Source: Antedon mediterranea | Lineage: Eukaryota > Echinodermata > Crinoidea > Comatulida > Antedonidae | NCBI RefSeq assembly: GCF_964355755.1 | Contig: NC_092679.1 | Coordinates: 22,630,432 to 22,694,431 of the forward strand | DNA: 64,000 nt | Reading direction: 5' to 3' | In this document: positions 10,640-32,499 of the stretch, piece after piece | How positions within the stretch are numbered: the stretch's first letter is position 1 | How the letters are laid out: each line of letters starts with the position of its first letter | Notes under the pieces: model-generated | Database searches by the model: none | What the model saw: only the letters and a program-made list of their open reading frames with translations | Told to the model about the DNA's origin: nothing | Translations under genes and position numbers: made by a program

Positions 10640-13600
10640 TTAATCAATCTGGGGATTGTTCCGGAAGAGATATTCGGCCTGAAAAAAAAAAGGATTTTGT
10701 TTAGTTCTCATATCTTTCCATTACAATAAATGCATGCCTGTTAGTGTTAGATAAAAAGTTACAAATAAAGTTTTTATCCTAAGCCTCTTACCAGATAGTC
10801 TATAGCATCATCAGGCCTGACTTTACAGCAATCAATGAGGCCTTGGGTGAGGGTTGGCATTACATGTTTCATCAGGTAGTTCCTTAACGGTATCGATTGA
10901 TTTTCAAGTACCTCTTGTTCCTGTCGCTTCACCTCCTCTAGTCGGTTGGTCTGCAAGATAAAGCAAAACTCAGGCTAGATTTTATAGATATTTGGTATTG
11001 CTCAACATTTGTTGATAACATTGTTGTTTATTAACACCAAGATCGGGGATTCTGATGTTAGAACTTAAACCTGGCAATAACTGCTGTTGTTGCTTGTGAG
11101 AAATATTTTATACCAGTGTGTTCGGAAAATTATGATCTTTTTATGTGTTGTGTTGGGATATCACCCCTGTTGCATTAGTGAAATTTGCTATAACATGTTG
11201 TAGTTGTTCAGGGATATTCATACAATACTGTAGTACATGTATCACTGACCCATTCAGTTTGTCGTTTAATTGTTTCAGCCTTTTCTTCTGCCTCTTTCCT
11301 TTCAATTTCTTCTTTTTCTTCCTGTTCTTTCTTTAACCTTTTTTCTGCCTTTATTCTGTCCATTTCCTCCACCTCATCTGCTGTTGGCCCATAGTTTCTT
11401 GGTTCCCCCATGATCTTTACGATTTGTTCAACAATATTTTGGTTCTTGGGGTCAGTCTCCTTTGACACATCTGGAAAAATAGTTGAGATGTTTATATCCA
11501 TTTCATCATTTACTTAATTAATCTGTATAATTCACTTTTACCAAGTGTGGAGGAGGACTATTTCCAAACAGTCTCCATTACTACAACTATCTTCAGCAGC
11601 TTAAGTACTCTACTGAAGTTTCTGTAGAGAGTATGTTTTACTTTAGCAATTTGCTTTGTTTCAATTGCTGCAGTAATTGCATGATATCTGTTGCAGAAAT
11701 ATTAAGTTACTGCAGGAGATTGACTGACCTATATTCTCTGGATGAAACTCCAGCTCATCAAAGTAGTTGAGAACTGTTGTGTCTTCTTCGTTGAGCACTC
11801 GGAACTCCTGGAGGCGTCTCTGCAGACCATCTTCTGTGTTGTGCGTGCCAGCAACTACACTTTCAGGCAGGTTCATTACCCGATCCTTGAGAAACTCGTC
11901 GGTACAGTTCAACGATATGATGACCTCTGGCATAATGTTTTTATCAAAGACAGGCATTTTGGAATTCTCTTCCTGCTCATCTTCATCATCAACTGAAATT
12001 GAAATACATTTTTTTTTGTAGTTTTTAAAGATACATTGTCCCCCTGAAAAAATAATTTTTGTTGAATATGCCATTTTAATGTCACACAATAGTTATTTAT
12101 TTTTACGAAAAATTGGATCGAGAAAAAAAATGTCTACCTGGAAAAACGCAAAAAATAGTTAGATTGACTGGAAGTCAATGGGTTAACCATTTATTTTGTC
12201 TTTTTATAAGTAAAAACATTTTTTTTAATATCTTTTTTCTACAGAAGATTAACTTTATTAAAACTGCAAAATGGCAATACTAAGCTAAAAAAAAATTACC
12301 TTATCAGTCCCTCCTGCCTAAAAAAGGCAAATTAATTTTGTAGAGGTCATTTTTTTTCTTAATCTGAGTATACAGTATACTATGGTAAAAGAAGAAGTCA
12401 GGAATAAAATTATCAATTATGATTTAGTGAAAATACCTGCAAACAGCTCTTTAGCCTGCTCCATTGTCTTTGGATAACCATCCAAAATGAAGCCTTGGTT
12501 CTGGCACGGCATAGAATGAAGCTTGTCACGAAAGAAGGGAATAATATACTGGTCATCAATACGTCCTACAAATGGAAAAAAATTACTTTTTATAAATGAA
12601 CAGTTCATCCTACTATCTGCTGTCATGAACCTTAAAAAATGTGCCTATATATGGACATGATGATGTGATATCACTACCATCCATATTTGAGCACATCACA
12701 CTTTTTTTTAAACTAGTTTGATAGTGTAGACAGAGCTTTAATTCATATGAACAAGCTTAAACCCTGTTCACACACCATTGTTTGCCTCTTTATTCTCCAT
12801 TATAGTTTCTAACAGTTCGTGGTCTTCCTGGGCTTTTCCATCATCGTCCTCGTTTTCATCCGAATCTACACGGGCTGCGCTTTTCTCCTAACAATGTAAA
12901 GATAAATTTTAGTTACAGTAAAAGCTAGTTGAAAGGAGAAAAAGCACTTCTATGAAATGTTTTCTAAAAAGATTTCCTTACCAAACCATTTTCAAACCTT
13001 CTAGCTAACAGTAAAGTGTAAATGTATTATTAATCGTCCTCAGAAACTAAGCAAATTTGGATTAGACGAACGGAAGCCACATTGTAGCCAACCACGATTA
13101 GCTCACCGGGCATGTACAAGGACCAACAACTTTACATCCCATCCGAAGTACGAAGCAATTAATGTCAAATATCTTGCCCAAGGATATAAGCAATATGGCA
13201 TAGACAGGACTCGAACCCATGCCTCTCGCATGCCAGGCTGATATCTGTACAATTACACTAAACTGCTCTCAGCCCCGGCCAACAAATTTAATACATTCCC
13301 AAGCCCGTTGGACATCGATTTATGTCATTAAGTATGTCAAAAAAAAAAAATTATAAATAAAATAAATTAAAATTATATTAAAACATACCAACATTTCAAT
13401 TGCCTCCCTGATCACATCATTAATCTTAATATGATGCAGTTTGTACTGCTTACACAAGGCTTGTACGATGCTGGTTTTGCCACTAGCTGGTGGGCCTAGA
13501 ACACAGGCTCTCATTGGCTGCAAGAAGAAACAAGAATATTATAAACAAATCGTAATTTGGAATTTCCAGAACAGGGTATACCAACAAACCGTTAAATTCA

Positions 13601-16600
13601 TTAGACAACTCTATATAAGATAATAAAGTTTATAAAGCACACATATCCACAAACTGCTCAAGGTGCTACTATATACAGTAGAACACTATTCAGAGGATAT
13701 GCATATTACAGGACACTCTAGTGGCCGTATATGTTTTAACACTCTTCAACCCCTGTTAACATCAACGAATGGAGTGAAAAATACTTGAGGCTTGTGGAGG
13801 AAACTGGTGAAATGCTCAATTGCAAAGTGACCCTACAACCACACCCAGTTACTAGTAACAGTATGAAAATTATATCGCAGAAAATAGTAGTGTTAATAAT
13901 AACAGTAGGCCCGTTTTAATTCGCTTAGATAACTATGTAACATTAGGGAGCTATCGATTATAGACCCACGGGACAACCACTGTAGTAACACGGGACAACC
14001 ACTATAGTAACACGGGGCAACCACTGTAGTAACACGGGACAACCACTGTAGTAACACGGGACAACCACTGTAGTAACACGCTCCTCACCAGTAGCCCTCT
14101 TGTTTGTTTATACTCCTTGATAACGTCAGTAATATTCTCTTTCAAGCCAGTTTCTGCTACCCAGCGTATGTTCATGTTCTCCTTGATGTACACGCCATCC
14201 ATTCGTAGGTTCACAAGAAGCATATCAAAGTCACTTTGCTAGAGAAAATAAAACGAATTAATAAAAAACAATTAATATACTTTGTTTATTAACAGTTTTT
14301 AATAACATATCTTATCCTAATGAAAACCTGTGAAAACTGATACCTGAAGCTGCAGGCAAAAACAATTTCAAAGTATCAATATTAGTTTTACAAAAATAAA
14401 TGTACATTTCCTTAGAAATAGAAACTAAATTGAATTGTTTGATTATAAACTTTCATTGAAATGTTTCGTTGTTTGTACCACTGGTTTAGTTTTCATTATA
14501 AAACTGATTATATGTTAGTATTGATTAGGCTAATTACTGCAGTAAACTTACTTTTACATCTTTCTTTAGCAATGTTTCTTCTTTTGTGATATGCTTCACT
14601 TTGCCAGTTCCCAAGTCAGTACTTATAATCTATACAAACATAACAAATAAATTAAATGTGTTGTAAATGATTTTATTTGAATATATGGACATGATGTACC
14701 ATATTTGGGAAAATCATCAATTTTTTTGTCAAACTACAGTAGTTTAATAGTGTAGACAGAGCTTTAAATTGATAAAGGGAATATCAACCTGCAACTTTGA
14801 TAAATACTCACTTTAACAACATCTTCTAGAGTGTTCTGAGAGTCATCAACGGCAACTAAGTACCTTGTCTTGGGGCGACTGTCGGCAATGTTTTGGAGTA
14901 CACTGAGTAAAAAATACAACATAAAATCACTAAGTTACAATAATAATTCATTAATCATTAACAAATGACATAAATTTTATATCAAACTCAAACTGCAGAA
15001 TGTAAATTTAGATCTTGGGAAAGTTTCCATATAGTTGCCGTACTTATCACACTTAGGCTCAGGGAAAAATCTTAGTGAATACAATTTAAGGGAAATACTT
15101 AAATATTTATTGAGTTAAGTTAAACACCTAATATGTAAGGGAACTATCGCACTTAAGTATGATTGGTGAATACGGCCACAGAATTAACAGTTGCTAAACT
15201 TACCCAGCCAAATCCTTAATGTGAATTGTAGGCAGAATATTCATTCCATTACCAAAGCATTGTAATGCATCTGTGTTACCATGCCAGGCAGTCTATGGTT
15301 AAAGATTATATATAAATAAATAAAAACCTAATTTTTCAGTTTCTTTATGGTTTAATAGAACATACAGTTTATATATTACTTACCCTGAATAAGTCGTGGA
15401 ATATTTTTTCGCCTGCTCCATATGTGAGGCCAGTTGCTACTACATATGTAACAAACTTTGCTTTGTTCTGCAAAAGAGATAATAAATAAATAATATAAAT
15501 AACTTTCTAGAAAGGTCCAGGGTACACAATTCAAGTCTGTAATCAAACGGACGGAGCAAGACCTAAAGCATTCAAGAAGGCAGCAATCCAATTGGACGCG
15601 GATTAGAAAAATTGTAGAAGAGGTGCAGTCAAAAACTTATTTTCGTGTGGCCTGGTTGCTCACTGTGTAACACAAGAATATTGCACTTTGACGATAGTAA
15701 GAGTTCAATAGTATGTCTATTGAATATCTTGTGACCCAAAATCCTCCAATCAAATGACTAGAATCTATTCAGGTTTGCATTTTTATAAAGGGGCATATAG
15801 TTGCACACGGGGTTGCACAGTAGGAAGATGGATAGTGTATTTAACTATGTAGTATTGAAAAGGTATATTAGTTGTTGCAATCTTACTTTTCTATTGTTAT
15901 GTTATTATGTGCAAACAAATTATTAAATAAAATAAGAGTTAGTACTTACTGTCTTTCCGTGTTTGATGACAAGCTTTTCGGCACTAATATGATTCTTAAA
16001 ATTAGGGTGAGGTTTTCTTCTTCTATAGTCGTCCTCAGTAAATGGAATTTCTGGGTCATCCTTGGAGAAAAACAATTAAAATGAGTAAGTACTAGTAGGT
16101 ATTTTTGTTCAGTGTGAAAGGGGCTCTAGACAAGAGAGGTAAATGAGTAATTGAATACTTACAGGATCAAGAGGCTTACTCTTTGCCCATGTCATCACAG
16201 TTGACAACAAAATAAATATCTTTGGAATCTTAAACCGTTCCAACTCGGCATGGAGTGCTAGAAAAAGTATAAAAAGTGACAAATACATTAATAAACATGT
16301 TTTCATTTTTATACATGTGTAATTGAAATTAGATGACAATTGTATTCCTCAAAAGGATATCTGTACTGTATGTGTCATTTCAATCCGTTTTCAGGTTTTA
16401 GAGTCAAGGGTAGCCTAAGTTTCGATCTTAACATATGTTAATTAATATCACAATTAGTCAATTAATAATTAAAATACACATCTTGAGGTTGAAAGGAACC
16501 TTAAAAAATGTTTAAAAATGAAGACGGATCCAAGTATCATATTTTGGGTTTGAAATAATTGGCTTCTACAAAAGTTGATGAGCATGCCAAAATGCAGTAC

Positions 16601-17747
16601 AGTATATAAAGTAGACTTGTAAAATAAACCTGATACAGCCCATGTTGCTTCGTCAATTTGACCTGGGTCCTCGTTGATGTCATAAATGACAACATCGCAC
16701 TCTGACATATGTTCCAACATCTGCGCTTTGTCTTTAAACTAGAAAAAATTAAGTTGTTATTCAAGAAGAATAAAGGTTATTTTGTATTGTACTGTAAGTT
16801 AATTAAATTTAAATTTGAAAAGTTTACCCTCAATAAAATTGTTTTATAATAAATTTATTGATGATTTAAAACTTTTCTATCATCAAGGATCCAGTACTCC
16901 GTTGAGAAGTCACCAGATATGGCTTACATTAAATATTTCTGTCACCCATTCTGGTTTCTCTCCATCCTGGTTCTTGAGCGTGCCAACGATCTCATATGTA
17001 CCTTCTTTGGTAACCAAGGTATCACTTTTGACGGATTCTGTGTCTTCTTCTTCCTCCAACTCTTCTAGAGATGCATTGATGACGCACGTTGAAAGAAACT
17101 AAACATTAAAAAAAAGCATAACAATCATAAATAAATACAACAACTAGACCTAGGGGCCTAGTCATACTCATAGGCCTAGTTTATTTATTTTAATTTGAAG
17201 GTTATATCAACAGTAATGTATAAGGTAGGCCTAGAATAGCTTAACTTAAAATTATCTATAACACTACATCCAAGTGATGAACTATGGCATGGATGGATGG
17301 GACAACAATAATGACTTCCTAGCCTAGTCCTTATACCAATATTTACCTTTTTATTTGACTAAATATTTTATTATTTTATTTACCTAGGTAGGCCTAGGCC
17401 CTACATCAATTTATACTGTAGCCTACGCCTAGCCACTTTTAAAAGTACTTTTGAGCTAGGCCTAGACATACTACATCCATCCCCATAAAGGACCACCACC
17501 ACAACACACAATCAATGAGAATGTCACACATACAGCATGCAGGCCACACACAGACATTTTTGACGACGGCCTAGGCCTAGCTTTAAAGCATTGCTTGTGT
17601 GATAAATCGAAACTCAAATTTGACAAATATATTACTAAAACATGCCTTTGATATTGCTCCTCCCTCATAACTATCAACAAGGTTGATAAATATTCGTTTT
17701 CTTGTTAATTTTTCTTGTACAGTAGTACTTTCTGTGTCTTCCGCCAT
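10640..17747 (-). CDS. AK7: adenylate kinase 7 (710 aa, 17 exons, complete)
   Basis: Exons, 5' to 3' (minus): 17747-17646, 17098-16928, 16738-16630, 16257-16163, 16060-15950, 15467-15384, 15292-15204, 14902-14812, 14629-14552, 14238-14089, 13517-13389, 12887-12776, 12565-12437, 11992-11729, 11470-11250, 10950-10792, 10678-10640; 2133 nt, all phases consistent. The N-terminal half (about 10-300) is the Rossmann/NAD-epimerase-like domain of AK7 ([23 protein letters not shown]). The kinase domain has P-loop GPPASGKT (368-375), NMP-site ILDGYPKT (467-474) and a LID-like segment. A Glu/Lys-rich coiled coil (about 600-660) precedes a Dpy-30 motif (about 664-706). AK7 interconverts adenine nucleotides and is linked in vertebrates to motile cilia. 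Length matches the vertebrate protein (about 720 aa). Intron 1 appears to be GC-AG. The gene is head-to-head with RAB1. Confidence 0.97.
12027..12300. repeat. dispersed repeat shared with 35113-35300
   Basis: Both copies share TTTAAAGAT-CATTGTCCCCCT, then a TTGTTGAATATG-CATTTTAATGT block, then AAAAATTGGATCGA and an ACCTGGAAAAA block in the same order, with divergence between. Class unknown; no clear termini. Confidence 0.65.
12633..12741. mobile_element. MITE family M1, partial copy in AK7 intron 12
   Basis: Right half of the M1 palindrome, ending GATAGTGTAGACAGAGCTTT. The left terminus is missing. Confidence 0.75.
13020..13275 (-). mobile_element. tRNA-derived SINE, family B, in AK7 intron 11
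   Basis: On the minus strand a head with GCTGAGAGCAGTTTAGTGTA (A-box region) and GGGTTCGAGTCCTG (B box) is followed by a body containing CCTTGGGCAAGATATTT and TTCGTACTTCGGATGGGATG. A and B boxes are 50-60 bases apart as in a tRNA promoter. It differs from family A in both head and body. Confidence 0.75.
13967..14081. repeat. 22-bp tandem repeat, five copies
   Basis: Unit ACGGGACAACCACTGTAGTA plus AC, nearly perfect, ending seven bases short of the splice donor of AK7 exon 10 (14089). In the coding direction the array begins immediately inside the intron. Confidence 0.9.
14681..14766. mobile_element. MITE family M1, partial copy in AK7 intron 8
   Basis: Right half of M1 with the TAATAGTGTAGACAGAGCTT end preserved. 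Confidence 0.7.
17140..17590. repeat. AGGCCTAG word island in AK7 intron 1
   Basis: Repeated, non-tandem GGCCTAG/CTAGGCC words within about 450 bp next to the first AK7 exon. Comparable islands lie near the 5' ends of RAB1, presenilin and YIPF4. Confidence 0.55.
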
Positions 17748-18721
17748 GACTTTATTTTTCGTTGTTATACGTCGCTAAGGAATTAACCCTTGACACATCT
17801 TGGTGTTCATCCAACCGTTTCATTGAAAACAAACGCAACAAAAGTTTGTTGTCATATAAATAAATGTATAGAAAATGATGTTATTACATGTTTTTGTAGA
17901 GTTGATCTTCTGATATTTTGTTGTAGTTAGGGCCTAGTACCTATATTAAATTTCATGAGCTCCTATATTAAATAAAATATTGACAAATCTAAATAAAAAT
18001 TTGCAGGAACTCTTATAATTAGTACGTATTATATGTACTACTTACTATACTATATGATCTTTGGTAGTCCTACTATTTAATTTCGTTATTCATTTTTAAA
18101 AATCGAGTAAACATTTTTACAAATACTGTATTATAAAATAAAAAATAAATTGATAATAGAATGAATGATGATAACATGATGGTTTATTTCAAGTTTATTG
18201 TTTCACACAATACAAAATACAATATGATAAGAACATACATTAATAATAACAATTGTGTGAGGAGGACGCATTAACCCAAGGCTTATAATCATGGTATATA
18301 ACATTATACCCCCACCTTCCACAATGTGTAGGCCCTAATCATATATATAGTGAATATGCCTTAATTAAACAATTAAAACGAAAACCACATACGTGGATGA
18401 CAGCAGAAATCTAAACGTTTTAAAAAAAAACAGGCTGGAGTGCGTGACGCTGTTCTAAAAATTCGAACCTCCCCCCGTGAATCTCAACCCCCCTGCACCT
18501 ACTACTCTTCCACTAGAACAACTGCCACTGAATGTAAAATCGTTTTTGATTTGTAAGGTAAATAATAAATCCAGTTCTAGCCATATACATCATCATTTGT
18601 CACTGCAGGAAATTATTCGCGGTAGTAGATTTAGAGAGGTGGCCCATGAAACTGTTAAAGTTCCACGTGTCACATCAAAAGTATCAATAAGTCATAGTTA
18701 GAAACGTGACGATTTTAATAA

Positions 18722-19100
18722 AGCTTGGTTCCCACTAGAACGTAACGCAAGGATGTAAACGCAACGCAAGCGTTTTAACCAATGACAAGCGAAGTTATAG
18801 ACGGTTAGCAATAACAAGCGAATAAGCCATCGCGTGTGATTGGTCAATTCACTTGCGTTGCGTTACGTCCTTGCGTTGCGTCGCTAGTGGGAAGGATCCT
18901 ATGTTCGGCGTAACTTGTGTCGAATATAAAGAAAAGAAAGTTCGCCCAATGTGGGGCTCCAACCCACGACCCTGAGATTAAGAGTCTCATGCTCTACCGA
19001 CTGAGCTAACCGTCCTTGCGTTACGTTCTAGTGGGAACCAAGCTTTACGTTGCATTTACGTACATCCTTGCGTTTGCGTCCTAGTGTGCACCAAGCTTAA
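18722..19100. mobile_element. MITE family M2 ends flanking a tRNA-Lys-like sequence
   Basis: 18722-18894 is an M2 element: end AGCTTGGTTCCCACTAGAAC, inner arm ACGCAAGGACGTAAACGCAA, and inverse arm. After the tRNA-like block a second M2-type right end (19010-19044, CTAGTGGGAACCAAGCT) and a third, weaker one (to about 19098, CTAGTGTGCACCAAGCTT) follow. An uninterrupted copy is at 35407-35585; diverged copies are at 24450-24585 and near 50170-50325. Confidence 0.7.
18943..19015 (-). pseudogene. tRNA-Lys(CTT)-like sequence, probably a pseudogene
   Basis: The 73-nt minus-strand sequence has the D arm TAGCTCAGTCGGTAGAGCAT, anticodon stem-loop GAGACTCTTAATCTC (anticodon CTT) and a T arm with intact stem. 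The T loop reads GGTTGGA where GGTTCGA is expected, altering the B box. The 5' acceptor strand GGACGGT pairs poorly with 3' ATTGGGC, because its first bases coincide with the flanking MITE end. A pyrimidine tract TTTCTTTTCTTT follows. The body is otherwise almost canonical, so recent origin from a real tRNA-Lys gene is likely; function is doubtful. Confidence 0.75.
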
Positions 19101-19433
19101 TCATCTCTATTCCCTATAACACACTGCATTATAATCAATTCAAACAAATTAACCAAACAAAAGTAACTAATACGTCTTCAAAGCTAGCGCCGAATTTTAA
19201 AAGTTAATAATAAATTAGATGCTCATGGATTTTTCATATTGCGTAAATTTCTAACGCGGTCGAAAAAACCCAATAAAATAATGATTTCACTTTTATTATA
19301 GAAAATCATAACGCTTGAATTTAACCAGTGTCCATGCACCAAATACGTTTTTATCAAATAAGTTTGTTTTTTTACTTTAGTTTTTTAATATTTTTAGTAT
19401 TAGTTAGCTTATGTGACATTGAAAAATGGTTTA

Positions 19434-19614
19434 AGGGTCTTTCACACCTGTTCCGGCACGGTTCCGGTCCGGCGCCGGAAAATCCAATCGAACGTCAATG
19501 TTTCGTTTTCACGCGGCTACGCGCATATCGATTGGCGCATAGCCGCGTGAAAACGAAACATTGATGTTCGATTCGCCGGACCGCAACCGTGCCGGAACAG
19601 GTGTGAAAGACCCT
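19434..19614. mobile_element. 181-bp inverted-repeat MITE with TTA target duplication (Harbinger-type)
   Basis: Left end AGGGTCTTTCACACCTGTTC is matched exactly in inverse at the right end, and the arms continue to CGTTTTCACGCGGCTA near the centre, so almost the entire element can fold. TTA at 431-433 and 615-617 of the same kilobase (19431-19433, 19615-19617) gives a 3-bp target duplication, as in PIF/Harbinger elements. No coding capacity. Confidence 0.8.
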
Positions 19615-20104
19615 TTATTCAACGAAAAAACAATATTACGTCATTTCAATTAATTACACTCAGGGGGAAATGATTAATTAATTAATTAGATCGAAGTATT
19701 GTCTTTTAAAAAAAAATCTTTTTAATATTTTAAAGTTGTAATAGGCTGGTATTTGATAAACTACGTGGCGTTAATTAATAAAATAAACGAATTTCTATGA
19801 ATATTGAGATTATACTGTACTTTAGACATTAAATAGATACAAATCTGTTATTAAAATAATTGTAAAGCAGCGCCGCCAATATGATTCAAGATCACATGAT
19901 TATGCCACGTCGTTTTGAATCGTCACAAACCAATTACCCAATCCCCTATCCGAGGCAATGCCAAGTATCCTTAGATATGACGCCATTTTGAACTTCCTCC
20001 TGATTTCGCTATAAAACACATCGTATTTGACCGTCATTTGATCTAACTATAATTTAAAAATCTTTGAAAAAAACGATTTTACAGACAGAGGCAGTAACCG
20101 TGTT

Positions 20105-29031
<8,927 letters not shown>

Positions 29032-32000
29032 GCAATCGTTTATCAGGACAGTTTAGAATTGAAATTTATTATTATTAACACAAGCAACATCCAGTGTGGT
29101 CGATCATCATAAACATGTGCGTCTTGAGGCAATGTGATTGGCTGACTGCACATATCCATTGATCTGCTTTTAACGTCTGACTCCCCCCTTTCCCCTAAAT
29201 CCAGGATCCGGAGACAAATATTATTACCTGAACTATAACGATTATTTTTAATTACTTTTTTCTTATCTAGTATAGTAAATTAGTATAATTTATATAGGTA
29301 TATAATATATGTATGCACGCATGTTTATTTGTAATGTGTGTTATATAGTTATGTAAATATATTGTACACATGATTAAGTACACGTTTGTTGTACATATTT
29401 ACATAACAGTATCAAATATTCTATTATTAAGACTGGCCTTCTTATCGAGTGAATGCCAAAACCCCCGATTGGGGTCCGGTAAATTGTTATATAAATACGA
29501 GCCTGCGATTGTAAACAAATTTAGATAACGCGCTGAAGTCGTAACTAATTATTTAAAAAAATAATTTTGTGTAAATTGTTCTTCCAAAATCTGATGTATT
29601 GTTTTTGTGGAGGGCTTATGTGTTTTGATTCAGGAATACCTACTCTTATACCTTGTATATATTTGAGCTGCGTATTAGAAAAAAATAGGTCTACAATGTT
29701 GAAATATAGAGCATGAATATAATACTTTTCACGTGGGTTTGATTATTTCGCAAAAACATTTTGTAGCCGTGTCATCCCCTAGACATTCCAAAAGTTCATA
29801 AAGTTGTTCAGAAAAGTCTAAAAAAAGATTTAAAAATACATTGAAATGAAGATTATTTAAATAATTAAATAAACCATTGACTGGATGTTGTGGTTCTAGA
29901 ATTGTCGCACCTGCTGTCTTGACTAATAATGCAAATTTTGGTGCAAATGGTTGATGATAAAATCAGTAAAATGTTTATTTAATTAAACTTTGATTAATAT
30001 AATAATTTATATACAGTAGCTCTCTATATCGGCTTTAAAATAGGCTATATACTATGACCAAATTTGAATAAGCTTATTAAGGGTGGATTATCAGAATGTT
30101 ACAACTCATCACATTTATTGTGCAGGCCTATTTTACTAGATCTGAACTAATAATTTGCCAAAAACAAATTTAGATTCTGAAATTTAAATGAAAATTCAAC
30201 AATCTAATCTATTTTTTGTGTACAAAAATACATTTATTCATGAAATCATTAATAGAATTAAGGATTAAATGTTATGGTATTTTAAAAATCCACCATTTTG
30301 TGTACATCTGTAGCAATACTGTAGGTTAGATATTTGGTATGATTGATTAAAGGAAGAGAATACTGTGAGGGAAAAACCAAAAATAATTAAATATCACTTT
30401 AAAATACTACAGTGATTTTGTTATTGTGTAATTGGTATATTCAATTTTATTTAATAAACAGACAGACATTAACATTACTAAAATAATTCTGTAAATTTTG
30501 TAGGCAGGTAAAGTACTTAGTTTTGTGCAGTTCTCTTGCCTATTAATACACTGTAGGCATACACATTTTATTTAGTTAGCTCTAGTATATGCTGCAGTAA
30601 GGCTATAGAGTTACTGCAGTAACATTTTCATCAGTACAATAAAACCCTGCCTTGGGACATCCGTATTATGTACAGTAGACACTTTTGTTGGGTGCTGAAT
30701 GTGTCCCTTTAATAGCAGTTCTTTCTACTGTAGTTATAAATATGTTTTTATCTGGATTAATGGGACTCGGGGGAATCTTGAATCGACGAGGGCGCTCTGG
30801 ATACCTGGATGAAGGGGGAACGTTTACGAGATAAATAACAAGCCAACATTTTTGTTTCTATACATTATATTATATACTGAATATTATAAAATTTCGTTCT
30901 CTAATCTGAAGCATACATAAATCTAAATAGGTGAATCTTAAATTGAGATAAACTGAACTTGTATAAAGATAGTTATGATGAAGCAATGTGAAAAAATACA
31001 GGTCTAACTCTAATTAAGGACCTGTCAAAGACCGCCTATATCATAGCAGAAATTTATGTGGTCCAGAACTAGTAGTAGTAGTAGCCACAAGAACACTGCC
31101 CCAGTACTGGTAGTATTTACTATAAAACCAGTTTAAAAACCAATAGTAATGCAACTATTGAAAAACAAACTGGTTAAAGGCTAGAACACAACTGGTAATA
31201 GCTGGATTTCGTGGTAATTTAACAAAGCATGACTGTAATGTTCACTCGTTTCTGTTGAATTACAATTTATCGCCCCACAACCAAAATTAACTAGTATTTT
31301 AATAATATGAACTGCTTTAAAAAATGGTAGTAACGTTTTATTAGAACACTGTTCTAAAAACATATAAATACTAGAACAATGTGCCACAACTGATAACTGC
31401 TAAAAGACCGTCCCAAAACTGGTCTTTAATTAGAGCTAGGCCTGTGTGCATTAGACAATTAATAATATGTATAATATTGTATTTCTTGATTTAAAATTAC
31501 TGAATCGATCTATGTGGTTATTTTTTATTAACAATTTTATTTTGTCTTTGAGGGAAATTTTTTTATTAATTTTGATTCCGTGATGTTTGTGCGAGTGTAC
31601 GTAAATAAATGGTTCTCTCTCTCATGTACATTTGATAACGTATCATTAGTAAATTGGAATTAAAAAATGAGCATGGACAGATGGCTTGATATATATTGTA
31701 GATGTTTAATCTTGCATATAATGTGTACAGGTATAATAATATTAATATAAATTGTTGAAAGATAAGGCCTTGTTTTGCTGTCGGCTGCTGTCCTGTTTAA
31801 TTGTTTCACTATATGTTGCAATATATTCTACACTATTTAAAGGGAAATTGGATTGAAATGGTCTCCCAATTATCTATAATGTTCATAGCCCAATACAAAC
31901 CATTAAAAGTTTTACAAAAATTATAAAAAAAATAATTTAAAAATGATAGCAAACAAACTTTCTTCAGGCCTAATAAAAAAAAAAAATTAGTTAAGCCACC

Positions 32001-32499
32001 ACTGTCAGGCATTGCGCATAGTAGGTTGCCTGCCATACAATCAGCATTTTTTTCACTATGCTTTAACAAAACAAAAACCCAGTATTTACATCTAGCGCTT
32101 TTATTGTAGAATTTGGTTCAAATATATTGGTTGGGTGTTTTATTTTGTCTTTGTGACCAATGGTTGCTTAATGTAAACGAGAAATTTATATATATTAAAA
32201 TTTAAGAACACCAGCCAGTGAATGGTAGAATACGATTGATTTTGTAGCTATGAATTATAAATTGCTTAAATATGCTTTTTAATGATCCGCAGTGGATTTG
32301 TTACCTTCAATAAAACTGGGTGAAAAGAGCAATAATATGATTGAATAAAAATTACCACTCAATTTACGTACAAAATGTTCAATAAATACACAACAGTGTT
32401 GTTTATTGGGTATGATTATTATTTCAAATTCGTGAAGTACATTTGTGTAGATGCAGTTGTTCAAACGACTGATTTATAAGACAGTTCGGGAGGATAATG
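29032..32499. other. RAB1 3' region and intergenic DNA
   Basis: No coding exon was found. At least the first part is RAB1 3' untranslated sequence; several AATAAA-like hexamers exist (for example near 29868 and 31606), so the transcript end cannot be fixed. TTACTGCAGTAA-type palindromes lie at 30590-30625. AT content is high throughout. Confidence 0.45.

Larger units (their letters stand above)
17748..20104. promoter_or_regulatory. AK7-RAB1 shared upstream region
   Basis: The 2357 bp between the two divergent start codons must hold both promoters unless distal first exons exist. No TATA box can be assigned with confidence. It contains a palindromic MITE with a tRNA-Lys-like sequence (18722-19100) and an inverted-repeat element (19434-19614). 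An open frame at 18477-18701 (74 codons) contains a possible 51-bp GT-AG intron, but its product is not recognised and it is not called as a gene. Confidence 0.5.

Noticed and set aside
18477-18701. Open frame of 74 codons upstream of RAB1
   Set aside because: No family recognised, no clear promoter or conservation argument; mentioned only within the upstream region entry.
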